Virus record (IMG/VR): IMGVR_UViG_3300046330_000224
Location: 1-32,744 of that record
Direction: 5' to 3' (one strand)
From: a virus
Length of the DNA stretch: 32,744 nt
The notes under the pieces were generated by a model that saw only the letters and a list, made by a program, of their open reading frames with translations, was not told the origin of the DNA and made no database searches. Below are positions 7,817-14,987 of this stretch, in pieces (within the stretch, counting starts at the first letter, position 1; each line of letters opens with the position of its first letter). The translations under genes and the position numbers were made by a program.

Positions 7817-8494
7817 TTATATCCCCATTGATTTTAATAGTTCTTTTCTTTTACTCACAGCTAAATCTTCTTTACTAACACCTGCATCTCCAGAATTTAC
7901 ATACTTCTCAAACTTGTCAGGTCTTGATATAAACTCAGGAGTTAGATACTTTGGATTTGCTTTATGAAATTCATCATCAAAACAGTTTTTAATAGCACTC
8001 ATTATATCTTGCTTTGAGTAGCCATCTCTAAGTCTAGATCTAAATTGCTTCTTAGCTTTATCATTCATAACTTTCATCTTCTTACCAGTAATCTTGTTGA
8101 ATACCATAAGTAACGACTGAAAGTCAATATCATCTATACTACTATTTATAGTAATATTATTATTATCCTTTAACTTTTCTTCAATAGGGGTATCAAAGTT
8201 TTCTTTAATACCTATTGAAAGAACTATGTTTCTATTTTGTATTTCTTTTGAGCCTTCTTTGTATATCATTTTAGTCTCAATGTAACCACCTTTAATCAAC
8301 TGAGCAACCCATTTTGAAATAGATACAACACTAACTTTGTATAGGTCTGAGAAGTACTTATTTGATGCGTTACAGACACCGTTTTTGTTACATAGACAAC
8401 TTATCTCAGCGAACAATAACTTTGCGTTAGGAGACAGATTTTCATCATATCTAACCTCAGCAGGTATTATTGCATAGTAACTAGGATTTTCCAT
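7817..8494 (-). CDS. winged-helix replication initiator, DnaD/lambda-O-like
   Basis: The N-terminal ~95 residues form a helix-turn-helix domain of the phage replication-initiator kind: YYAIIPAEVRYD, LSPNAKLLFAEISCLC, then FSDLYKVSVVSISKWVAQL (recognition helix) and GYIETK (wing). A low-complexity linker (KDNNNITINSS) joins it to a C-terminal helical domain (MVFNKITGKKMKV...LRDGYSKQDIMSAIKNCF...PKYLTPEFISRPDKFEKYV), which matches the conserved phage C-terminal / DnaD-like domain that recruits helicase. The linker region of the gene (8156-8220) contains the iteron element described separately, as in lambda O, where the origin lies inside the initiator gene. Confidence 0.82.
   Translation of the reverse strand: MENPSYYAIIPAEVRYDENLSPNAKLLFAEISCLCNKNGVCNASNKYFSDLYKVSVVSISKWVAQLIKGGYIETKMIYKEGSKEIQNRNIVLSIGIKENFDTPIEEKLKDNNNITINSSIDDIDFQSLLMVFNKITGKKMKVMNDKAKKQFRSRLRDGYSKQDIMSAIKNCFDDEFHKANPKYLTPEFISRPDKFEKYVNSGDAGVSKEDLAVSKRKELLKSMGI
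8156..8220 (+). repeat. iteron element copy 1, inside the initiator gene
   Basis: This stretch holds two 18-base iterons related to TTAAACTTTTCTTTAATA: TTTAACTTTTCTTCAATA and TCAAAGTTTTCTTTAATA, separated by six bases, then a further partial palindromic unit TTTAATACCTATTGAAA. It aligns closely with the copies at 18716-18769 and 22968-23021, including the leading ATTATTATTATCC. It falls in the part of the initiator gene that encodes the poorly conserved linker, which frees the DNA to serve as a binding site. Confidence 0.7.
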
Positions 8495-8510
8495 TTTTTA
8501 AAATTAGAGG

Positions 8511-8546
8511 TTAAAAAACCACCTAAAGAAATAATCAATAGGTGGT
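8511..8546 (-). terminator. rho-independent terminator after the SSB-like gene
   Basis: On the minus strand ACCACCTA (8546-8539) pairs with TAGGTGGT (8525-8518) across a 13-base loop, followed directly by a run of six T (ending near 8511). It lies 28 bases after the SSB-like gene stop and 17 bases before the initiator start, so it would reduce transcription from SSB into the initiator gene. Confidence 0.75.
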
Positions 8547-8573
8547 CTATAGTTGTGTTTGTTAACTTAATTG

Positions 8574-8876
8574 TTAAAATGGTAAATCATCCAAATCGTC
8601 ATCTTGTTTAGATGCTTTTTTAGACGATGTCTTTTTATTGTCGTTTGATGATTGTGAACTCCAAACAACTTTTCCGTTACCTAAAAAGTTCCTGTCTACT
8701 TTATCATCTCTCTCTTCTTTAGTTTGGCTTTCCCAAACACTCGTGTTGTTACCGAATTGGTCGTCCTCGTCATTTACACTTACTGTAATGTTTGCGTAAG
8801 TTCCTTTTTTACCTTTTACAAGTTTAGACTTGTCTAACTTAGTAACGTCAATGCTAATAGCAATTAATTGCCCCAT
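8574..8876 (-). CDS. phage single-stranded DNA-binding (SSB-like) protein
   Basis: The 100-residue protein has a beta-rich N-terminal half (MGQLIAISIDVTKLD...GTYANITVSVND), a mid-segment with aromatic residues (VWESQ, KVVWSSQ), a lysine/serine linker and an acidic C-terminus DDDLDDLPF, the tail type by which SSB proteins bind replication partners. The full OB-fold signature cannot be proven by eye. The position between exonuclease and initiator genes and the strong upstream promoter agree. A copy of ATGATTGTGA lies in its coding sequence at 8648-8657. Confidence 0.65.
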   Translation of the reverse strand: MGQLIAISIDVTKLDKSKLVKGKKGTYANITVSVNDEDDQFGNNTSVWESQTKEERDDKVDRNFLGNGKVVWSSQSSNDNKKTSSKKASKQDDDLDDLPF

Positions 8877-8937
8877 AATAAAATGTTTTTAAATGTTTTG
8901 CCTACTCTTTGATGTGATTTTCAGCTACCTCACGTTG

Positions 8938-8968
8938 CAAATGTATGTAGTTATTATATAAATAACAA
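8938..8968 (-). promoter_or_regulatory. Bacteroidota-type promoter (TTG-N20-TACATTTG)
   Basis: On the minus strand TTG (8968-8966), 20 bases, then TACATTTG (8945-8938). This is a full match to the TAnnTTTG -7 element with proper spacing. The start site would be near 8931, giving the SSB-like gene an about 55-base leader that contains the A-rich TTTAAAAACA stretch found at several other starts. Confidence 0.7.
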
Positions 8969-9014
8969 CACAATTATCAAAATAATTATTAAGTAATACA
9001 CGTACTTACTCATA

Positions 9015-9701
9015 CTACAAAGAATCTATGTATTTTCTAGCAGCCAATACCTTATCATCAATAGCCTTAATGATTTCTTCGTTTCTAGCCACCTCAAATA
9101 CCTTTATTCTATTCTTAATTGGTATGTGTGAATAGGTTTGAGACTCCTTAACTTCCTCTATAAGAATATCTAAGAAGTCGTCAGGTAGTTTCTCTTTATA
9201 CATAATACTCTTGGCTTCTCTTACAATAATGTCGTCAGGGGTATCAAGTAATACATATACTAACTTAGCTTTGCTTTTACCAGTCAACCTCATATAACCT
9301 TGAAGTTGATAGTCGTATGCTTTGTTAGGACATTTAGTCTCTAAAGCAGGGAAGCTAGACAAAGAAAAGCTACACTTAATATCCAATACCTCATCATCAT
9401 TATCTGAAACTATGTCAGGTGTCCCTTGAATGAAATCATCCTCAAAGTACTCGTCATTCTTGACGTGATTGGTTTTGAATAACTTGTTGTATTCCCTAAT
9501 AGCTTCATCTTCTAACTGAATACCTTTGTCTGTATACCTAGAAGTTATATCTGTTCGAACTCCATAAGTCTTTTCTAAATACCAATTGTTTAGATGTGTT
9601 TTAAGAGTAGCGGATATAGTCTCGCTTTTACTTCTTGGTTCAGTGAAGAGGGCTCCTAATGCGGAGCACCTCATCTTAAACTGTTTGTCTTTTTTGCTCA
9701 T
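9015..9701 (-). CDS. YqaJ-type exonuclease (recombination)
   Basis: The 228-residue protein matches the YqaJ/lambda-exonuclease fold: an N-terminal 'CSALGALF' segment, LEDEAIREYNKLF, then the catalytic core QGTPDIVSDNDDEVLDIKCS (metal-binding aspartate and the D-x-K triad) and YDYQLQGYMRLTG (conserved glutamine). It degrades one strand of double-stranded DNA to give tails for the annealing protein encoded a little upstream (ERF family), a usual phage pair. The start overlaps the SPFH gene stop by one base (TAATG). Confidence 0.85.
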   Translation of the reverse strand: MSKKDKQFKMRCSALGALFTEPRSKSETISATLKTHLNNWYLEKTYGVRTDITSRYTDKGIQLEDEAIREYNKLFKTNHVKNDEYFEDDFIQGTPDIVSDNDDEVLDIKCSFSLSSFPALETKCPNKAYDYQLQGYMRLTGKSKAKLVYVLLDTPDDIIVREAKSIMYKEKLPDDFLDILIEEVKESQTYSHIPIKNRIKVFEVARNEEIIKAIDDKVLAARKYIDSL

Positions 9702-10558
9702 TAATTTCTGTTTAAAATCATACTGGCATTGGAACCAAATACGTTGTTATTACCATAAGGAGATACACCTCTTTGTGCCCAGATCCTGTCTGTCTCTGCT
9801 CTATATAATTCTAACATCTTAGGTTGAGATAGTATTTGTTTGGTCTTAGCATCATATAAAGCAGCCTCGTAGTTACCTTTCGCTAAAGCAATCTTCTTTA
9901 ATGCTGTTTGCTCTGCTTGTAATGTTTGCGACTTGATAGTAGCTGTCTCTTGTATAACTCTAATTTTAGTTTCAATAGCTCTCTTATACGACTGAGGAAT
10001 AGACATTTTAAGAATTGCAATGTTGTTTAATATGAATCCCTCTTTAGCAAGTGACTTAGTAAGTGTTCCAGTGACATCTCTTTCATACACGTTTCTGTGT
10101 TGTAACAAACTATCTGAAGCAAAACCAACTGCATTATCTAATAATTCTTTTCTAACTATATTGCGTACTCTTGTATTGATTAACTCCTCCATATCAACTC
10201 TATATTTTGTGAATAAGGTAGGTGCTGCTGATCTTTCCAATTGTAGGTTGATAGCCACGTCTAATCCGAATGTGGCTCCATCTGCTGATGTAACATCAAT
10301 GTGTTCATCTGTTGGTGAATCCTCATCTAATGCAGCTGTCCATACCTTATGTTGTACAGATGTTGGGTACATATACACGTCTTGTGTTGGTGGGAAATAA
10401 AATATAAATCCAGATGCCATCTCAATGTTTGGAACTCCTTTATCGTTACCGATCTGGTCTACTACTAATGCTACTTCAGATGAATCTGCTGTTGTACAAG
10501 ATGTTGTTACTAATAACATCATCATAAAAAAGGCTACTAATGTAAATAACTGTTTCAT
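9701..10558 (-). CDS. SPFH/prohibitin-like lipoprotein
   Basis: The N-terminus MKQLFTLVAFFMMMLLVTTSC is a hydrophobic signal ending in a cysteine, which suggests a lipoprotein signal (Bacteroidota lipoboxes are relaxed). The rest resembles the SPFH (stomatin/prohibitin) domain: VDITSADGATFGLDVAINLQL-like strands, a helical MEELINTRVRNIVRKELLD region, and a long C-terminal coiled coil (AIETKIRVIQETATIKSQTLQAEQTALKK...). Such phage proteins are thought to act at the membrane, for example on host proteases or on superinfection; that is inference. The start is just after an A-rich leader. Confidence 0.72.
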   Translation of the reverse strand: MKQLFTLVAFFMMMLLVTTSCTTADSSEVALVVDQIGNDKGVPNIEMASGFIFYFPPTQDVYMYPTSVQHKVWTAALDEDSPTDEHIDVTSADGATFGLDVAINLQLERSAAPTLFTKYRVDMEELINTRVRNIVRKELLDNAVGFASDSLLQHRNVYERDVTGTLTKSLAKEGFILNNIAILKMSIPQSYKRAIETKIRVIQETATIKSQTLQAEQTALKKIALAKGNYEAALYDAKTKQILSQPKMLELYRAETDRIWAQRGVSPYGNNNVFGSNASMILNRN

Positions 10559-10564
10559 TTTTTT

Positions 10565-10753
10565 TTAATTTTTAAATTGTTTAATAATTCTTTTTACTAA
10601 TAATAAATTCAATAGTATGATAGATACCAATACCAATAGTCCACAAAGAAACATAGTCGTACTTGCTGAACTCATAATACTAGATATACTCATCATAATA
10701 AATACCTCTGCTGATAACAACAGAGGTAATAACAATATATACAAGACTCTCAT
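10565..10753 (-). CDS. two-span membrane protein (62 aa)
   Basis: Almost the whole protein is hydrophobic: MRVLYILLLPLLLSAEVFIM and MFLCGLLVLVSIILLNLLLV, ending with a basic KRIIKQFKN tail, so two membrane spans with a cytoplasmic C-terminus are likely. Its start codon overlaps the ERF gene stop and it is six bases from the lipoprotein gene, so it may work with the SPFH protein at the membrane (inference from position). Confidence 0.6.
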   Translation of the reverse strand: MRVLYILLLPLLLSAEVFIMMSISSIMSSASTTMFLCGLLVLVSIILLNLLLVKRIIKQFKN

Positions 10754-11349
10754 TATCCTAATTGTTCAAGTTGTTCAGGTGACAATGCGAAAGCACCTAA
10801 CATAGCTTCTTTAGAATACGTACCAGCTTTAATGGCTAATAACGCTTTATCGAATCTGTCTTTTGTGATAGGCATTTTAGAACCGCCTGACTTAGTTCTT
10901 GAAGGGTTGTCGATGTCATCTTCATCAGTATTGATGTGGAAGTACTTAAGTAAAAAGTATCTCTCTGCGTATGTCAACGCACTACCAAGACCTTTTTCCC
11001 AGTCGTTCTGACCATTAGCACCAAAGAAGTTCTCGTCTTTCTCTCCGCTATCTGAATCAATCCAAGTGAATTTCATCATAACCTTAGAAAGAATCTCTGA
11101 CTTAACCTTACCATCTTTTAAGTGATAGTCTTGCCTTGTGTTCTCGATGTCTATAACCTCTTGCTTAAGAAGTATACCGTACTGATTCATAAGTGGTTTT
11201 ACATACTCAAGAACTTTACTGCCTGATACGTATTGGTATCCGAAGCTCTTGCTATCTTTACCTAAACCAATAACCTCTTGCTGTATCTTTAGTAGTTTTT
11301 GATACAGAGTTAGCGACTGCGTGTCGCCTATTGCAACTTGTTTTGCCAT
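10753..11349 (-). CDS. ERF-family single-strand annealing protein
   Basis: The 198-residue sequence matches the ERF-like pattern: LYQKLLKIQQEVIGLGKDSKSFGYQYVSG, VLEYVKPLMNQYGILLKQEV, a beta stretch with MKFTWIDSDSGE, and the signature NDWEKGLGSALTYAERYFLLKYFHI followed by an acidic DEDD segment. ERF proteins coat and anneal complementary single strands in phage recombination. It pairs with the exonuclease at 9015-9701. A matching promoter lies at 11371-11402, so this is the head of a transcription unit. Confidence 0.88.
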   Translation of the reverse strand: MAKQVAIGDTQSLTLYQKLLKIQQEVIGLGKDSKSFGYQYVSGSKVLEYVKPLMNQYGILLKQEVIDIENTRQDYHLKDGKVKSEILSKVMMKFTWIDSDSGEKDENFFGANGQNDWEKGLGSALTYAERYFLLKYFHINTDEDDIDNPSRTKSGGSKMPITKDRFDKALLAIKAGTYSKEAMLGAFALSPEQLEQLG

Positions 11350-11370
11350 AATTTAATTTAATTTAAAGTT

Positions 11371-11402
11371 CAAAGTTAATGTTAATAATCTGCAAAAGCA
11401 AA
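11371..11402 (-). promoter_or_regulatory. Bacteroidota-type promoter (TTTG-N20-TAACTTTG)
   Basis: On the minus strand TTTG (11402-11399), 20 bases, TAACTTTG (11378-11371). The predicted start site is near 11364, about 15 bases before the annealing protein's ATG at 11349. The element occupies the gap just after the stop of the 131-residue gene. Confidence 0.65.
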
Positions 11403-11798
11403 TTAATCTTCTAATAATTTAGGGTATCTAAGTAATATATCCTCACATCGTTTAGTGTACTCTTTCATAACCTTAACAGCTTTCTCAACAGTCTTATAGC
11501 TAGACCTCTTGCTTTCTGATGTGCTTCTATATCTATTAAGAAGTTTGTTGTATGAATTGTAACTAAACAACGATGCTGCTTCAAATATTCCTTTACTAAG
11601 TAGTATATCTAACTCAACTGGTTTTAACTCTTTATACACTGATGACCTAGTACTATATACTCTATATTCGAATCCATTATCCAATATTTCCTTTTCAAAC
11701 TTAAATCCCTTATAGAATATACATAGGTAGTTTCCGAATTTATGCTCAGGCATCTTATACCTTAATGCATTTCTGTATATCTCTTCTTGTTTACTCAT
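11403..11798 (-). CDS. hypothetical protein (131 aa)
   Basis: A basic protein beginning MSKQEEIYRNALRYKMPEHK, rich in tyrosine, lysine and serine, mostly helical in the second half (LLNRYRSTSESKRSSYKTVEKAVKVMKEYTKR). No family is recognised. It starts one base from the stop of the 78-residue gene, in a run of four short genes of unknown role upstream of the recombination genes. Confidence 0.6.
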   Translation of the reverse strand: MSKQEEIYRNALRYKMPEHKFGNYLCIFYKGFKFEKEILDNGFEYRVYSTRSSVYKELKPVELDILLSKGIFEAASLFSYNSYNKLLNRYRSTSESKRSSYKTVEKAVKVMKEYTKRCEDILLRYPKLLED

Positions 11799-12035
11799 TT
11801 AAAAAAGTCTTTTAATTTGTTTAATATCCATAGATAAAATGCTTTCTAAAGCACTATCTACCTCGTTTCTAGTGTCTAATATCTTAAACAATAGGTTAGC
11901 TTTACTACTTGTTAATCTTCTACCTCGTGAGAATGACTTCACTCTAACTAAAGTATCTTGAAAATCAATGTGTTCTTGTGGGGTGCTCAATGGTTCGCAT
12001 TGGTCGTTTACCCATCTTCCGTTAATTACTTTCAT
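11799..12035 (-). CDS. hypothetical protein (78 aa)
   Basis: The product begins MKVINGRWVNDQCEPLSTPQ and is helical after residue 20, with a basic patch KSFSRGRRLTSSK. No recognised domain. It overlaps the preceding gene by 14 bases and abuts the following one, which supports translation. A leader TTTAAAAACA sits directly before its ATG. Confidence 0.6.
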   Translation of the reverse strand: MKVINGRWVNDQCEPLSTPQEHIDFQDTLVRVKSFSRGRRLTSSKANLLFKILDTRNEVDSALESILSMDIKQIKRLF

Positions 12036-12288
12036 TGTTTTTAAACGTTTTGTTGTAGTATGGTTCTGCTGTTAAGTATTCTCTTCCATATCTATGTTCG
12101 TATTCAAAAAATTCATACATATCTTCTGCTTGTTTATAAGCATCAATAATCTGTTGCTTTTCAATTTCTAAAAAAGGCTTTATAAATTCATCAAATGATA
12201 CAGGTTTATTTTTTTTAGTATCTTCGAAACTATCCCAATCTTTTTGCCATTGTCTAAATGCAATTCCTAATTGCTCTACTGCTGTCAT
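12022..12288 (-). CDS. hypothetical protein (88 aa)
   Basis: An acidic, aromatic-rich, helical protein beginning MTAVEQLGIAFRQWQKDWDS and containing IDAYKQAEDMYEFFEYEHRYGREY, a pattern often seen in small phage proteins of Bacteroidota, but with no known function. The leader upstream reads TTTAAAAACAAATAA on the minus strand, the A-rich start context used repeatedly here. Confidence 0.6.
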   Translation of the reverse strand: MTAVEQLGIAFRQWQKDWDSFEDTKKNKPVSFDEFIKPFLEIEKQQIIDAYKQAEDMYEFFEYEHRYGREYLTAEPYYNKTFKNNESN

Positions 12289-12301
12289 ATCTTATTTGTT
12301 T

Positions 12302-12442
12302 TTAAATTAAATTTACAATGTTAGTTGAATAGTTTACTTTTAGTTTATCTAAATCTGAACAAACTTTGTCAAATTCTTGTTTAGTAAATTTTACAAAGGA
12401 TAATAATCCTTTAACGTAAATTTCGTATCTTGTTGTTGGCAT
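12302..12442 (-). CDS. very small hypothetical protein (46 aa)
   Basis: The frame runs from ATG 12440-12442 and gives a product beginning MPTTRYEIYVKGLLSFVKFT, with a beta strand pair then a helix (KQEFDKVCSDLDKLKVNYS). It has the A-rich leader TTTAAAACCAAATAA at the right distance. Without it there would be a 177-base gap in a packed operon. Function unknown. Confidence 0.5.
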   Translation of the reverse strand: MPTTRYEIYVKGLLSFVKFTKQEFDKVCSDLDKLKVNYSTNIVNLI

Positions 12443-12465
12443 ATATTATTTGGTTTTAAATTGTT

Positions 12466-13200
12466 TTATCTTACATTAATCATTATTTTTATTTCTTCTA
12501 TTTTTTGCAAGATTTTATCTAAATTTTGATTTTTTTTGTCTTGTTCTTGTTGCCATTTATAAAATAGTTGTTCTATTTCATAAGCACAACTTGGAGCATC
12601 CATTGCATCGCCATCAACATCTTTTCTCGGGATTTGTTTTACAACTGAAAAGATAGAATTAAACAATTCAGTTCTTTCTACTTTCCTAACTTCTTCAAGT
12701 GTTTCTTGTTTAAAGGATTCTATTGCTTTATCAAGTTGGTCTATATTATTATTTATAAACTCTACGTGTTGTTTAGGTTCTTCTTTTGGAATGATGATTT
12801 TGTAACCAAACAAAGCTCTGCCATTATTAGATAGCAAAGGTTTAACCTCAACAAACTCACAACTCGGATTCTTAACAAACCATTCAAGGAACTCATCATC
12901 AATAGCTTGTACACCATCTTTGATTAAATCTACATCAGTTGTTAATACTACTAGTTTCCACTCTGAATCTATCTCCTCAACTTCTTTAGCCGTAGTTATC
13001 AGCGTACTGTCATGACATATCCAAGAATTTTCAGTAATAAACCCATCGCTTGTTATGTATATGTCTCTGTTCTCTATTTTTTCTTGATTATTATAACGAA
13101 ACTGGTCTTTTTTATAAATATACTTTCCCTCTTCTATGTTAAAGGCTAATCTACTATAGTAGTCGGTTTCAACTACGTGTATGTTTTTATTATTCTTCAT
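12466..13200 (-). CDS. hypothetical protein (244 aa)
   Basis: The first ~135 residues are beta-rich (VETDYYSRLAFNIEEGKYIY, DGFITENSWICHDSTLITTA, VVLTTDVDLIKDGVQAIDDEFLEWFVKNPSCEFVEV), a pattern found in many Flavobacterium-phage and plasmid proteins of unknown role. The rest is a helical, coiled-coil tail with a DVDGDAMDAPSCAYEIEQLFYKWQ segment and a lysine-rich end. The start overlaps the end of the preceding small gene by 11 bases, and the ATGATTGTGA word lies just seven bases before the start codon. Confidence 0.6.
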   Translation of the reverse strand: MKNNKNIHVVETDYYSRLAFNIEEGKYIYKKDQFRYNNQEKIENRDIYITSDGFITENSWICHDSTLITTAKEVEEIDSEWKLVVLTTDVDLIKDGVQAIDDEFLEWFVKNPSCEFVEVKPLLSNNGRALFGYKIIIPKEEPKQHVEFINNNIDQLDKAIESFKQETLEEVRKVERTELFNSIFSVVKQIPRKDVDGDAMDAPSCAYEIEQLFYKWQQEQDKKNQNLDKILQKIEEIKIMINVR

Positions 13201-13345
13201 TTTCTGATGATTGTGAATCGTTATTAATTACTAAATACTCAGTGTTGTCTTCTAGCCTCTTTATTTCACCTTGTGATATCAAAGAAATAATATCTTCTCT
13301 TGACATCATACCCAGCGTAATAGCCATATATATTAATTTTCCCAT
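13190..13345 (-). CDS. very small hypothetical protein (51 aa)
   Basis: The frame starts at ATG 13343-13345, which shares one base with the stop of the 204-residue gene (TAATG), and ends 11 bases inside the next gene. The product begins MGKLIYMAITLGMMSREDII and ends in the acidic NDSQSSENEE. The overlap at both ends is typical of this operon. Its last codons contain the ATGATTGTGA word (13207-13216), read as Ser-Gln-Ser. Function unknown. Confidence 0.55.
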   Translation of the reverse strand: MGKLIYMAITLGMMSREDIISLISQGEIKRLEDNTEYLVINNDSQSSENEE

Positions 13346-13959
13346 TAGAATGCTATTCGTGAATTAGTTCTAGGAGCCCAGTTACCATCTCTATAAACAA
13401 CATATCCACCATTGCCCTCTGTAGAAGAGTATAGAGTATCTGCTTCATAGTCGTAATACCAATCTTCTATTGCACAATCTCTATAAACACAATCTGAACT
13501 TAACGATGCGAAGTTATTTGATGTGTAACCATATTCAACACAATAACCTCTTAACGCATCTCCTATTTCTTGCTCTGTAGCTAAACGTGAAATAGTTATA
13601 TGAGAGAAAGACCAATTACGACCCCATGAGCTACCGAAAAATCCTATACAATTTGATGTATTACCTGTAAATATCATTAAATATCCTCTACCATCAGTAT
13701 ACCACTTACCAAGTTGCAAATCCACAGTTCTTACCGATTCAGGATCTATTGTCGGTTCTAATCTTGTGTCATACCACCTAAGAGCATTTCCTAAAGTCAT
13801 ACCTAGAGGTACTCCAACACTTTCCATTGGTGTTGGTGGAGTGTCAATTCTTATTACATCGTCATCTTTTAATAGATCTGGATACCATTGTTTTATTATA
13901 ACCTTTGCTCTAGCACTGGTTCTAGATAGTTGCTTTAATCTTTCTATACTTATCTCCAT
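13345..13959 (-). CDS. hypothetical protein, member 1 of a paralogous pair (204 aa)
   Basis: The N-terminal ~30 residues (MEISIERLKQLSRTSARAKVIIKQWYPDLL) match those of the neighbouring 270-residue protein, as do the C-termini (ADTLYSSTEGNGGYVVYRDGNWAP here). Between them the sequence is beta-rich with aromatic and glycine residues (GKWYTDGRGYLMIFTGNTSNCIGFFGSSWGRNW). The two-part plan of a short helical anchor then a beta domain suggests binding of a ligand or partner. No known family is recognised. Gap to the paralog is two bases. Confidence 0.6.
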   Translation of the reverse strand: MEISIERLKQLSRTSARAKVIIKQWYPDLLKDDDVIRIDTPPTPMESVGVPLGMTLGNALRWYDTRLEPTIDPESVRTVDLQLGKWYTDGRGYLMIFTGNTSNCIGFFGSSWGRNWSFSHITISRLATEQEIGDALRGYCVEYGYTSNNFASLSSDCVYRDCAIEDWYYDYEADTLYSSTEGNGGYVVYRDGNWAPRTNSRIAF

Positions 13960-13961
13960 AA

Positions 13962-14774
13962 TTATGTTGTTTTAAGTGCCCATACTCCGTGTTTGTAAGC
14001 TATCATCCCTCCACAACCTACATCTGCTGTGTATAAAACGTCTGTGTAAAATGACCACTTATTTATATCGCTATCAAAACAAGAGTCACCTCCTAAACTA
14101 ATGATGTTTTGTTCGTTGTAGTTTCTTCTGATAGCCTCGTTTATCATCAGTGTTTTAATCTCATCTATATTACACTTGCAAATAGATTTAGCAAGTGCCG
14201 TATAAACAGCATTTCTATATTCTCCATTATAAAATCCATATCCTTCAGAACCTTCTACACTACGTAAATAAATATATCCTTCAGCATCAGGAGAAAGGTT
14301 AAATGTCCAAGTAAACTTATACCAACCTTCTCCTTCCCAAACATTAGATATACTTACTTCTGAGTATGTTGAGTACCAAACTCCTTTTAGATACATTACT
14401 AATCCCTCTCCATTTGTTATTTTGTCTTCGTCTTTGTTATACACCCAAAGCGTAGTGTTTGTTTCTGGATTTATCTTTCTATTATCTATACCAGCTTTTA
14501 TTAAAAAATTAATAACTCCTTCATCATCTAATCGTTCTTTAGACCAACCTATCCCTAAACCTAAGCTAGAGCACCAATCACCATTCATGGTTCCATAAGA
14601 CTGTCTTTGGTCTTCATCTTTAAGATATAATACGTAATTACTAATGTCATTATCTATTTTATACCAACCTTCTTTGAAGTCAAACACATCAGGATACCAT
14701 TGTTTTACCTTTACCTTGCTCTTAGCTGAGTCTTTAGCTATTTGTAATAGCCTTTCTTTACTTATTTCGTACAT
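13962..14774 (-). CDS. hypothetical protein, member 2 of a paralogous pair (270 aa)
   Basis: It begins MYEISKERLLQIAKDSAKSKVKVKQWYPDVF, alignable with the start of the adjacent 204-residue protein, and ends with YTDVLYTADVGCGGMIAYKHGVWALK, alignable with the other end. The middle is longer and beta-rich (GWYKIDNDISNYVLYLKDED, VWEGEGWYKFTWTFNLSPDAEGYIYLRS). This is a tandem duplication followed by divergence. Biochemical role unknown. The word ATGATTGTGA lies 15 bases before its start. Confidence 0.6.
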   Translation of the reverse strand: MYEISKERLLQIAKDSAKSKVKVKQWYPDVFDFKEGWYKIDNDISNYVLYLKDEDQRQSYGTMNGDWCSSLGLGIGWSKERLDDEGVINFLIKAGIDNRKINPETNTTLWVYNKDEDKITNGEGLVMYLKGVWYSTYSEVSISNVWEGEGWYKFTWTFNLSPDAEGYIYLRSVEGSEGYGFYNGEYRNAVYTALAKSICKCNIDEIKTLMINEAIRRNYNEQNIISLGGDSCFDSDINKWSFYTDVLYTADVGCGGMIAYKHGVWALKTT

Positions 14775-14786
14775 CTTTATATTATT

Positions 14787-14987
14787 TTATGATTGTGAAT
14801 TGAATATCAAGTCTTCTATAACATCTATTTTCTTTCTCTCATTATAAATAAGCCTTGCATCGTTGAAAGTAATATCCATCTCTGTCTGTATCTTTCTTAT
14901 CTGATTGATTTCATCATAATAATTCTTATCAATCTTCATTACCTCAAGTGCAATGCAAAGCCTATTTGTTCTTTTTCTTCTAGTCAT
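14787..14987 (-). CDS. small basic hypothetical protein (66 aa)
   Basis: The product begins MTRRKRTNRLCIALEVMKID and is helical and charged (DEINQIRKIQTEMDITFNDARLIYNERKKID). Its final residues NSQS are encoded by the ATGATTGTGA word at 14789-14798, immediately before the stop. It overlaps the 592-residue gene by eight bases. Looks like a small regulator but without a recognisable DNA-binding motif. Confidence 0.6.
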   Translation of the reverse strand: MTRRKRTNRLCIALEVMKIDKNYYDEINQIRKIQTEMDITFNDARLIYNERKKIDVIEDLIFNSQS

